Source: Trichoplax sp. H2 (lineage: Eukaryota > Placozoa > Uniplacotomia > Trichoplacea). Taken from it: DNA of 64,000 nucleotides. This document shows, in pieces, positions 38,461 to 49,827 of the stretch; the stretch's first letter is position 1, and each line of letters starts with the position of its first letter. The position numbers and the translations under genes are program-made. The stretch is taken from NCBI GenBank assembly GCA_003344405.1, contig NOWV01000094.1, positions 1-64,000 of the forward strand. The letters are read 5' to 3'. The notes under the pieces were generated by a model that was not told the DNA's origin, ran no database searches, and saw only the letters and a list, made by a program, of their open reading frames with translations.

Positions 38461-41316
38461 TCAAACTATTTACTTATCAAAAATTACCATATAGCAAATG
38501 AAGGCAACTCAATGAAGAACTTAGAATTGCATGTTGTTCGAAAATAGATGGTATCATATATATTGGATACTGGTACTGTTTATGTAGAAAATGTAGCTAT
38601 AAAGATAATATTAAATTAGATCGATGGTTTATGTATGCAGTTGGTGTTGAATTAGATTACTATTGGTTAAAAACTGGCAATTTAAGTCGACTGCGCAATG
38701 GGAAATGAAGGTGGGTGGTCAATGTTAAGAATAGAGTAGGAGGGTATCTTGAAAATCAAACATTAACCTCTATAAAGGAAAGATGCCTGAAATCTGACTT
38801 TTATTTAAACGACACGGAATAAATTAATACCCCCTCTACTTGATTGTTTTTGCTCAACCCACTCTTCACACACATCTAATCTCTCATTGGTTTTAGTAAT
38901 TATATATAAAAGATATGTCAATGGTATAAAATGTCAATCATTATTTTTTATTTAACTATTTGGTCTACGCTATTTAAGTTTGGACATTCCTCAATCGTTG
39001 CCCAATATATCGTCAAAAGTTTCATCGGTGCTATTTATTCCTGAGAAAGATAGAGACATGTATTCCTTATTAGAGAATAAATTCGATTAGATATTATATC
39101 CTATAAAATTATCAAGACGGGAAAATTTCTCGTTGACCATTGTCATAATGGTCTATACGGTAAGAAATTAAAGAATAAAAAAAGTGAATATTAAATTAAA
39201 ATAATATGATGATAACAATAACTAACTGAGGATACAGAAAATCATCTACCGATAGATCAGCAGAAAGAAAGAGGAGGAGACTAGGCCACATGAGTCAATC
39301 TATACCTGATGCAGTATTGATTGATTTTACCAATAAAGGTAATAAATCAATTAAATGTCTTGGTCCAATGACGTGAGGAGGAATCAACTTTTGATCCATT
39401 GATTGTTCTTCCAATTATTATTGACAGGATGATCACTCTTGGGCATCTGCCTGGTTACCCATTAGATTGATTTAGGACCCAACTGTGATATGATTGACAT
39501 AAAATCTGCATATTTAAATTCTGACTAATATTCAATTCAATAAAATTGTCGATAGAAGAAAGTTTGTAACCAAAATTTCTTATTGGTTAGACAGTTTACT
39601 CTATTTTATTGACATACTTCTTTGTGTCAACTATTTCTACTATCGCATTATTTTTTTTACCTTAAGATATATTGGTCTTTACTTTATCGAGTGAAGCTAT
39701 GTTAATTTATGAGCTGTTTTATCAGAATTCCGTTTCCTTGATCACAATATTAATCGATTATCGAATCTACTAATAAATTAATTTCATCACTTAAGTTCTA
39801 AAGAATTCGTAATTTATCTATAGCCTAGCTATTAGTTAAAATGTAAGAAATTCCTTTTTTGAAACAGTCAACAGATTTATTAGTCATATTTCAATAACTT
39901 ATCATGGGTAAAAATGAATTGGTGCAGTATGAGATTTAGTATTTATTCTTACTTGTAAGTACTTCCTGCATGGTAATGGCTAATAAACTAAAATATGAAG
40001 TGATTGCAATCCAATTTTGTTAAATAATTAGCAATATTTCATAGTAAACAAATCTTTGTAAGTTATAAAGTAATGTTAAAATTAACTACAAATCTCACTA
40101 CTAAATGAAGAATGAGGTAATGTATCTTATATTACTTATTTTTAGTAAGATCAAAAATTAACTTCCTGTTGCTGCATATAATAAAAAGATGATGCAGCTC
40201 TACTTTCAGGTCAGAATTAATCGGAACGACTATCGGCACTAAGATGAACTTAGTCAAATAACTGGTCTAGATAACAAGCAAGAAAATTGAATTATTAAAC
40301 CATACTACGTTATATTATAATGTAATTAATTTTCTTTCTTCTATATTATCCCTTGGAACTAATTATAAGGGTAAATAGCTTTGATAAGCCGCTATATAAA
40401 ACGACAAAATCGGAATTAAAGCAACATAGCGGAGCTATAAAAGTGATTAGTTCTTAACATACTCCTTTTGCCTTATTCAGCTAATTATTGAAACATAGGA
40501 TTGTAAGTGTACAGAAAATTTTATTAAAATAGTTAATAGTAAATTTATGTAGTAAAACTATAAAACAACATATTGGCTACAATAGACATCTCCAATAGAG
40601 CTATTGTCCTATGATCGTTCGTAGATGATGTTACTATTTATTTCCTTATATTTTGGACCACGATAAATACAGCGAATATTATACAAGTGTTAAATTTAGA
40701 AAGATTAACTAGAAATTTCTGGTAGTTGCAATTTACTTAATCGCAAAGGATAAGATACGGGGAATGATAGCTGATATGAATGTTATTTCTAGTACGCAAT
40801 TAATTTGAGAACACTGTGAGGAAGATTACAATAAACAAGAATCCATGCAGTATCCATTTGTATTCAAAGCTACCTTTGAGTGTTTCTAATAATCGCTTCA
40901 CGAAATAATATAACTCATTCGATTGATTAATTATCAATCAAGTATATGCCATAATAATTATAAGTCTCCTTTGCTGTTAACTTCTCTATTCCCTTTTCGA
41001 TTACTATGATGTTTTAAAAATAAAGTTTTATTTCAGGGAAGAAAACTGCTGTTACCAAGATATGTAGCCATTTCTAGACTTGACTATTAGTAATTTTTAT
41101 TATTTTAAATATTCAAAATAAATAACATTTAGAAATTATACAGCGCCGTGCCATATTCTAGTTGCTATAGACTCAGCTTTATTGTGAAGAAGAGACAAGA
41201 TGAAAAAGATCTATTCAATATTTTGCAAAGAATAATTTAAAGCCTTAATAATACCTATTTCAGTCCCACAAGATTTCATTTAATATTAAACCGAATTTTA
41301 AACTCAACTATCTCAT

Positions 41317-41451
41317 TTAAAGTTCGTATTTCGAAATAATTACACGTTTTAGCAGAACAATATGGCTTTTACAATAACTCAGCATCCCAGAAGCTGGTCG
41401 TAGAAGACCGTCTACATCGATAAATAATTCTAATTTACCTGCTGTGGCACA
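41317..41451 (-). pseudogene. Possible fragment of a BEL/Pao-type retroelement Pol
   Basis: On the minus strand an open segment reads GKLELFIDVDGLLRPASGM, then SHIVLLKR. It resembles the L-x-x-F-x-D-x-x-G-L-L-R-V-G-G-R-L...KHPIILPK block upstream of the integrase zinc motif in BEL/Pao elements. The VGGRL part is altered, no other Pol domain follows and no LTRs were seen. At best it is an old fragment. Confidence 0.3.
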
Positions 41452-44385
41452 TTATATCAAAAATGGCTGAATAGATTCTTTTTCATCTATCATTCTACCA
41501 TTCTTCTAACATTTTTGCCTCTATTTAGTATAAAATTGTGAATGCAGTTAGATATTATATTGCTAAATGTAAACCTTATTTTCGATAAATTTTTTATCGT
41601 ATAAATATGGCAATTATAAATGATCTAAATTTACAATAATCTCTTAGAATCCGAATTTAATAAATCGTGGTAACATGCAAGTAGAATGTCTCAATGCTAG
41701 TTTCAAAAAGATAGTGAACCATTCCAAGCAATCAATAACATCGTCAACAAATAGCACAATCAATTACGGTTTATAATTTACCGGATTATAAAAGAACGAG
41801 AATTTAGTCTGCCAGATGTAAACAGTCATTGGCCTCCAGCTAATTTCTCCTTATTGAAATTAACCCGTTTTTCCAAGAGAAAATAATAATAAATTGTATT
41901 ATCTAGACAGCCATTCTTCTGTTCTCTCAACTGGTGGTCGCATCAATTATTTCTATTTTATCTCATAGTTGGCTGTAACCACTTAAAAAAGAAACCGTTA
42001 CTATATGATTGCTAAAATCTAATTAAGATAAAACGTAAAATTCCCAAAATTCCTGCGTATTTTCATGACTTCTTACTGTACGACAGCCTTAAATAATTAC
42101 GAATAGCTATCGGGCCAAATCATATGATGTAAAGAAACAAAATAGAACTCTCAATAATTTGCTATAAATATTATTTTTATGATTTAGGTATAAACAGTTC
42201 TACTGAGCTAGTCAAATATAGTTAATAATGACGCATATCAATACTTAGTATAGCAGCAATTTTTATTCATATGTGAAGCAGTATGTTCAGAATACATTTA
42301 TAGCAGTTGCAAAGTAAATAACGATAACATTATAATATTATACCTGCAGTTTATTGGAGTATTGAAAGCGTATATTAGAATCCTACTGAAAATTATAATA
42401 CAATTTTTAGGATAATTAAAGTCATAAAGAATTTCATTCTAGTCTTCTAGACTGATTGTCCACTTCATGGGCTAGAAAGTTTAAGTTTTATCTTACGGGA
42501 TTGATTTTAAGTATCCTAAATGTCGAGTAAAGAAAACAGTAGAATTTGCAGCTATCATCTACATTTAGTTACTAGAATATAAAATTACGGTAATGATTAC
42601 TACGCCTTGCGAATTAAATTCTAATAAACTTATAATTGAAGCCTCACTACTAAAGCATATAATAATTCAGAATTGCTTCTCGATTACAAACTAAGTAAAG
42701 GAAAGCAACCACCAAGTAAAACTCTCTTAAGTGAAAGTTTAAAATACTGGAACTTAATAAGGAATTTAGATATTAGATACGTCAAATCCGGCTATGAGTA
42801 CGATGGACTAAGAACATGATCCGAAATTAATTTAACGATTGACAACAATGTAAGCTTTGGTAAACCAGATTATGAGTACAATTAAATATGAATGTGCCTT
42901 CCAAACTTACTTAATGATTGGTAGCAATATGAGTAATCTTATCATATATTGTGATTGAGTAAAGTAAATTTACATAGCACAAGGATGGAAGTATTATGAA
43001 GTAATCGTAATCGTCACGCTTACGAAAGCATGCTGTTACGGCGTTACATTATCGTTAGGGATAGTTTAATAGCACAGTAATAGCTAATAAATAGTCTTAC
43101 TATCTACTCATTTCAAGCAGAAGTCATAAGTTGACAAGATGGGATTAACTTAGTAATGATCTAATTTTTTCAATAATAGTGATTAATAAACTGAGAGTTG
43201 TAGGTAGATTAAGCGTAAGTACGAGTTTCAATATTTATATTATGATGTTTGTGGCTGTTATAATCACGATATCATAATAAAGGACAAGTATCACAAAATG
43301 TGAATTGAAGTAACAGCTTACTTTAAGAATTGGCTAAGTACCACATTTTTTTTAGAGAATTGTTATTTGTCCCCTTTCAAGTATATTGAAAGGATAGATT
43401 ATAGAGCACTCGAACTGATTAGATACCGTATTGCATTATCTGATGCAGTCTTGCTATGATTTTTACTATTAGCAAACTGTTATTTAATTAATGGCAGTAA
43501 AAATAGATGAGGTAACTATCCCAATTTTAAAAAGTCTAGTTCTGTAATAGGATGCTTATTTAGTATTTTCGAAGCTTTTAATCTACATACGAATTAAAAT
43601 CTAGCTCATCTGTGACTATATGTGGTTCAGTGGTATATGCAAACCTTTTATAGGAGTATCGAAACTGAAATATCTATTATTCTGAATCGATAATTCCAAC
43701 TCTCAGAACTCATCACCATCGCTTTGTATTACAAGTAAGTGAAATAATTTTGACTGACGTTCATTTAAAAATCCTCTAGTGCAAGTCTAACTTTAAAAGT
43801 AAGCCTTAAAGTAATGTAAATTTTTGTTTAGTTGGCGACGGAAGTGATTACATTAGTACACGGCGACTTTATTGCATATGTATAGTAGTTACAATTTTAT
43901 AACGTATTTTGTAATATTTAGCTTTTTATCATACCCTTAAATAAATTATATATCCTGTAATAATCACATCATCATTTATATCAATATAATCTTCTGATAG
44001 ACAGTATTATACATTTAACGATATTGATAATTACAATTAATCGTATTATAGCTGATATTTGATGCTGAATAACAATATACAACGTTGTAATACATTTACA
44101 GTGTCAGATTTCTTAGTATTAGCCTATTAGGCCGTGTACGAGATTAAAATAGCAATACAAGCTCATTATACATTATTGGAAGATCTTATTTAACATATAT
44201 GATACTCAGAATTGAAATGATTACATGATAGGATGTTATTAAGCTATCATTATACAGTGCTTAATATTTTATGATCATAGGATTCCTAGAAACTCTGTTT
44301 AAGAAGGGTCTAGGGCAATTTGACGCAGACAATTTACCTCTGTGCAATGTAGTAATTTAGGATGAAAACAATATCAATGTAGGTT

Positions 44386-44550
44386 TGATATTACCAGGGT
44401 GAATTAAACACTTTGCAGTGTTTAATCCTATACGGCGTAAAATTAATCTAATACAGTAAAGCATCTGTTTTGATATTACGAGGATAGATTTAATATTTTG
44501 CAGCGTTCAATCCCATACAGCGTCAATTTAATTTCATGCGGTAAATTGTC
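44386..44550. repeat. Tandem duplication (about 85-bp unit)
   Basis: Two units starting TTTGATATTAC (about 44386 and 44471) share GGRTRRATT, a TTTGCAG core, TTYAATCC, TACRGCGT and AATT...AAT blocks in the same order. The first unit holds a perfect 10-bp stem hairpin at 44403-44426 (ATTAAACACT, loop TTGC, AGTGTTTAAT). Confidence 0.75.
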
Positions 44551-45054
44551 CGCAGTCAATTATCCGGTATCGATTCAAGAATAAGTATGCAGAACTGCAC
44601 ATAGCACGCAGTATTATACCGATCTCCTCTATCCTACCATTTCAAAACTCCATATTCTCGTTAATTTAAGCGATTGAGATCAATGTTGGTTAATAAGTGT
44701 AGAATGTCTACTTCTACGATGCTGGCAAAAGTTGCATCATTATTTTCATGGTATGAATAATTATACTGTACTGTAGATCGAGAAATTTTGCGTAAGAAAG
44801 CAGAAGAGACTTACAGTATCAAAGTTTCAATTTCATTGTACTTTAAAGCTTAATGTACATTAGTGCTTCGTATTTCTAAGTTGACTAATGGAAGTTAAGG
44901 TAAGTTGTCATTTAGTTCATCAATTTTGAATGAAATCTCAACATTAATAAAGTAGAGTGGAGGCTGTAATATTGTTGATGTATTAATAACGCTCTAAACA
45001 TGCGTACACTCCTTACAGTACACTACCGTACAACTCGGACTTCAGTACCAATTC

Positions 45055-45340
45055 ATGGTTGTCGTAACTACAGTACAGTACAGTACTGTACAGTACTGTA
45101 CTGTAGGTGAAAACTAATGCTGTACTGTACAGTACAGTACAGTACACAGTGCACAGTACGTACAGTACTGTAGACTGTACAGGTGTCAAACTGCGCGTGC
45201 GTTAAATCCTGCACACTATGTGCACTGCGCACTGAGCATTTCCATAGAAAATCCATAAAGACAGCTTCGGATTACGGTACTGTAGAATGTGTACAGTACA
45301 GTACTGTACAGTACTGTACTGTACACTGTACTGTCAGTTT
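45055..45340. repeat. Palindromic TACAGTAC/GTACTGTA repeat cluster
   Basis: Three dense blocks (about 45066-45106, 45119-45182 and 45292-45338) consist almost wholly of the interleaved 5-base words GTACA and TGTAC. They form many overlapping perfect palindromes and could fold into long hairpins or cruciforms. The cluster ends about 125 bases before the PRELID1 start codon. The Val/Tyr/Cys-rich reading frames across it on both strands are composition artefacts. Confidence 0.9.
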
Positions 45341-45462
45341 GACTCTTCAACCTGCAAGTACGACTGCTCAGTGCACACTGCACACCTTTGCACATACCCT
45401 CTCGCCATCGCACGTTACCTAGGACATCTTTTTGATCAACCTTGTTATTCTCATGTAACAAC

Positions 45463-47703
45463 ATGGCAAAGTTTTACTCCAGTTCCAACGTTTACAAGTA
45501 AGTTCAATGCCAATCAATGATTCTATTGAAATCATGTTGCTGTTATTACATAGTCCATGATTGATTTTACTCATTGAATAGTACAATTATTGAAATTTTA
45601 ACTTAATAAAAAGCCAATATGCTTGCATCAACCATACTGTCCTTGATGGCGCACGCGTTGATTTGTATTTGCCGAGCGTGCTGTCGTTAACGCCAATTAT
45701 TATGATATTTTGGCCGCTAATCAGATGTAAGACGGTGCTACGTTATGCCATGGTAATGAATTCATCTTTGCCAATTGCAATTATTCCTTACTTGATAATG
45801 TACTTTATCATCATTCATCGACCAGGAACGGCCATGTCAGTATAACAACAGTACTTTCTGATACAGTATTGTCGATCGGATTAGATAGTTGGTTACTTTA
45901 TTCTACGCAATTTTCCTGCTAGGATTACCCAAACGATTTCTATTGCGAATTTGCTAGTCTAAAAAGGATAATGCACGTTACAATTTTGTATGTTACATCC
46001 GAAGCCACAAATAGGGTAGCCAGTATGAGTCTAAAATATCCACACTATACTAGTATATTACAGGTATTAGCTGTTATGCGGACAAGTGGCTTTTACTCAT
46101 CGGCCATCGGTATAATTCTTCTCCGTCTCACATGTTCCTACAGTAGATACGTCAGGGACTTCTGAATTTCCTCTTTCTAAGTCCCTGCTGATGCACATAG
46201 GTAATATCGTAATCCTACCGTACAAGTAGACCCTTGTCAACGTTACATTTACGCCATAATAGAATTAAATGTTGTGAGTACAGTAGCTATATGATCTGTG
46301 CCCACTAAGTGTGAATTATTATTGGATCCGATGTCCTTAGCTTCGATTGGGATCAAGTATCTGCTATTTACTGGAAGAAATATCCAAACCCTTACAGTCC
46401 ACACGTATTAACCGAGGACGTTATTGAAAGGTCAGTTGGTCAATTAATATTGAATACCTTTTGTGAGTTTGAAAGAATAAGTATATAAACAATACTGATC
46501 TATCCCACTGCATATCATAGGAAAGTTGTGGATCGTAAGTTAATAACTACTCGCTTATTAAAGAAAACGAACAAACTCCCGAGATGGGGAGAAAAGGTAT
46601 CGTTGTTATTTCTACTACATTTATAATCTCTAACATACAATATCTACAGTGTATGCAATAACCATAATAGATCTCTCTGAAGTGTGATAATGCTAGAAAT
46701 TATTGCATAGAACTGCTATTAATAACTTACACGTCATTCTGCTTGATATGGTAGCTACTACCTTTAAACAGCTCGGCCTATATTGTAGAAGAATCCATTG
46801 TTGATCCAGTCAATAAAAAACTAACCACTTATACTCGAAATATTACTTTAACTAAATGGTTATTATTGGAAGAAAAGTGCGAATATTACCCATGTTCACA
46901 AAATTCGAATTGGTACGGTATAAGGCGCTATGCAATGAGTAAATGTTCTGGCACAAATATACGTATATATCTTATTGGTACATCACTACTGAATTGTATT
47001 TGTGTGTCTTCGTTCATAAAAGCGTATAGATTTTACGTTATTGAATTACTGTTGTCAAGTTATTAATTAATTTCAGTGTTGTAACTGAAACTTTAGTATA
47101 AAATTATAATGTTGTATTTTTATGCTTATTTGACGTTAATTTATCACAATTATCTGAATGATTTTCGCAGGACGATTTGTAAGCGCTATGCATGGATTAG
47201 TTCATCAATGTTTGGCCTAGCGCCTGCCTTGAAAGCATTTGGCTACGAAAGATTTAAATCGAATGCTTCAAAGGTAAAGATTGTATTAACTAATATATAT
47301 AATTGATTTACGATTGGCCAAAATTTAATTTGTATATTTAATTTTTTTTGTTATGTAATGAAACTTGTAGTAAAGTATGGTAGTTTTGATACTGTCATTG
47401 TCATTTATTGACTTGGCAGTATCTGGTAACTGGTGCTAATTATAAATTCTTACTAAAAATATCGCATTCTACTTAATACAAAGTAAATATTCTTTCTGTC
47501 TGTTAATATCTTCTTGGTAATGGATTCTGCATAATTAATGCTTCAGTTGTTCTTCGTTTAATTAATTACTACAGGCAATTAAAGGATTATCTTATGCCCT
47601 AAAAAAATCCTCTGAAAGCGACAATTCTCAATATCAGTATATTATGGCTCATGGCTCCAATAATCAACCAATATTCGATCCTCCGAAAGCTACCTGCACG
47701 TGA
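45463..47703 (+). CDS. PRELID1: PRELI-domain phosphatidic-acid transfer protein, PRELID1 type
   Basis: Six exons on the plus strand: 45463-45497, 46341-46430, 46521-46596, 46755-46912, 47171-47273 and 47575-47703 (stop TGA). Together they are 591 bases, 196 residues, with every junction in phase. The joined protein has the PRELI/MSF1 hallmarks: MAKFYSSSNVY, FDWDQVSAIYWKKYPNPYS, HVLTEDVIER, TRLLKKTNKLPRWGEK, the VEESIVDP segment, W-T-I-C-K-R-Y-A-W, SSSMFG and YERFKSNASK. The YPNPYS-HVLTED and LPRWGE motifs point to PRELID1 rather than PRELID2 or PRELID3. Family members shuttle phosphatidic acid between mitochondrial membranes with a TRIAP1 partner; function here is inferred from the family. 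The basic Lys/Ala-rich tail of vertebrate PRELID1 is replaced by a short Ser/Asn/Pro tail. An AATAAA at 47845-47850 is a plausible polyadenylation signal. Confidence 0.93.
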
Positions 47704-47844
47704 ATCTCAAGCACTTTTAGATCCCAGGAGCTTTCAACCCGTGAAACCAATAATGCCATTGTCGATATAAAATTCGCTGCATTATTACACTTACAGATAT
47801 AAGTCGCAGACACAGCGAGCAATACACGTAAACTTTATTTATAA

Positions 47845-47850
47845 AATAAA
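47845..47850 (+). terminator. Candidate polyadenylation signal of PRELID1
   Basis: AATAAA about 140 bases after the PRELID1 stop. The hexamer is common in AT-rich DNA, so this is only positional support. Confidence 0.4.
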
Positions 47851-49684
47851 TTTTTGAGATGTATTGTTTTACTTGAAGGATAATAATGTTTATGTAGATT
47901 AATTAATTATTGACGAAATTTACCTTTTATATGCACGCATACAGTATAATTGCCGAAAGTGAACCGATGTGCTATTTATGACTCAGCAACGTAATCGTAA
48001 ACTTTCAATTATTATTTTAAAACTAGGCATCCTTTTAATCTTTTCCTCGAACTAATTACTATTGTTAGGTACTATTTAATGATATCGGTGATAATTGCAG
48101 CGTACCTCTTGCAGTAATGGATAAAATGCTACAAAATTGAGGCATGTTTGCATGCTTTAAATTAAATTTACTATGCCATGAAATGTATTTGATTCGTGCA
48201 GATTTGTCATACAGCGCGTTAACTGGATATAGTAGATGCAAAGATACAAAGGAAAAGAATATTAGATAGGTTGTTTTATAACTACCATAACTAATAATTT
48301 ACTACTATATTGCTGAAATTACAAAATTTTGTGATAATTTTTAAATTAGGTTGCTAAAAATATATTATAAAATTGTTTAAAATAAATCTAAGATAATCTA
48401 AAAATCTTTTTACAATTTAGATCAACCTGTACGTGACTTCATTTTATACTTTGTCTAAAACACTGACTAGTTACATTTGCATAGTTATGATGTCGATAAC
48501 TTAATGTTGACAATGTTAGGGAAACGAACCATACGACTACATAGTTATTTCAAAGGTACTGATTAATACACAGGCTATCAACTCTAGTACGAGGCGGAAT
48601 AATTCTAGAATATGAGTAGGCTGCATCATTGGAAAATCATACAGCGTCTACAATATTTTAAAATTTTTAATAATGATTACTATCTAGGAATATTTATTAT
48701 AATTATTAATGTAGTCTTATAATCTCAATCCATGAAACTGTGGCATTTAAATCGAAAGCTTTAAAACGATTAGATGACTTCAGTTTTATTTTAAAAAAGT
48801 TGTATCATTTGAATATCGCTTCAGGTACAAGCGCAAGAAAAGTAATAAATATATATTTGCACAAGCATTCATAAATCTATAATATCATCAGGTAGTTAAT
48901 TCTGGTACGTAATAAATGCCCTATATATCATCATAAAAACAGTTATTGAACACTTCAAATCGAAATAAAATTAACAGGGTTATTAAAATATGTAATCCGT
49001 TTATCGTCTTGATACCAAATGCTCAACGTAATCATATAATCATGATTATACACTAAGAAAAAAGGATTATATTAATAAATTTACGTAATTGTTTTACCAC
49101 AATCTGACAATAAAGAATCACTCCATAATATTGAGGAATGCTTACGCTGATCAAGACTCCATCAAGATTCTCATGCAAGTAACGGCACGATCAAAATTTT
49201 ACACTAATTTGACTATCATAATCCATCCGCAAACGAAAGATAAAATTAGAATTATATGTACTATTATCAATCATATATACGCGTACTTAATATGACTTTT
49301 TAAATATATTGTAGCATTACAAATCATGCTGTCTCATTGTCCATGCATAATTATAATTAGTTCAAAGATGGTTTGAGTACATTATTAAAGTAGTTTTATC
49401 TTTATACAAGCAATAATAAAATCAAAGATGAAAAGTGTTTACTTCCTGTAGGCTGATCAATGTGCTCGAGCATATCCATCACCTATATTACCGCTTATCA
49501 AGTAACAAGAAGTCTACTTTAAGATCTGTTTACCCAGTTTCTTACTTTATATGATTAAAACAAATTTTTGGAATGCCACTGTGGATATTAAAGTCTTTCA
49601 AACGGTATATAAAATGCTATAACTTCGCAAAAATCACTTGAAAACCTTCTAATCATCTCTGTTAAATCATCTATCATATGAGTT
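47851..49684. other. Short convergent intergenic region
   Basis: Lies between the 3' ends of PRELID1 (plus) and the PDZ scaffold gene (minus). It would hold both 3' UTRs. No coding exon was recognised. Confidence 0.6.
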
Positions 49685-49827
49685 TCATGTAGCTGTATGA
49701 TCACTATTGCCGGTATTATCGATTGCAGTTGGAAAGACAGCAGCGACAGAAGTGCATAACATGTTCAAGTAACTACTGCTATCCTCCAATTCTTGAGAAG
49801 ATTTAATATTCTCTGGTGATGCCATCT
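49685..49827 (-). CDS. Scaffold gene terminal exon (preferred model)
   Basis: After helix exon 50040-49968, which ends in phase 1, this acceptor (TTTAATAG) continues in frame as EMASPENIKSSQ...LEDSSSYLNM and stops at 49685 after HTAT. A rival acceptor at 49920-49919 would give only VHELRDPI and a stop at 49893. The longer version is preferred for its protein-like composition, but splicing cannot be decided from sequence alone. Confidence 0.55.

Larger units (their letters stand above)
38461..45004. other. Intergenic region between the divergent KLF and PRELID1 genes
   Basis: AT-rich, with no ORF of note. It contains the weak retroelement-like segment at 41317-41451 and the tandem duplication at 44386-44550, listed separately. 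Nothing else could be supported. Confidence 0.6.

Noticed and set aside
45068-45520. Overlapping small ORFs on both strands
   Set aside because: They are produced by the GTACA/TGTAC repeat, which lacks stops in several frames. Only the short PRELID1 first exon at 45463-45497 is supported.
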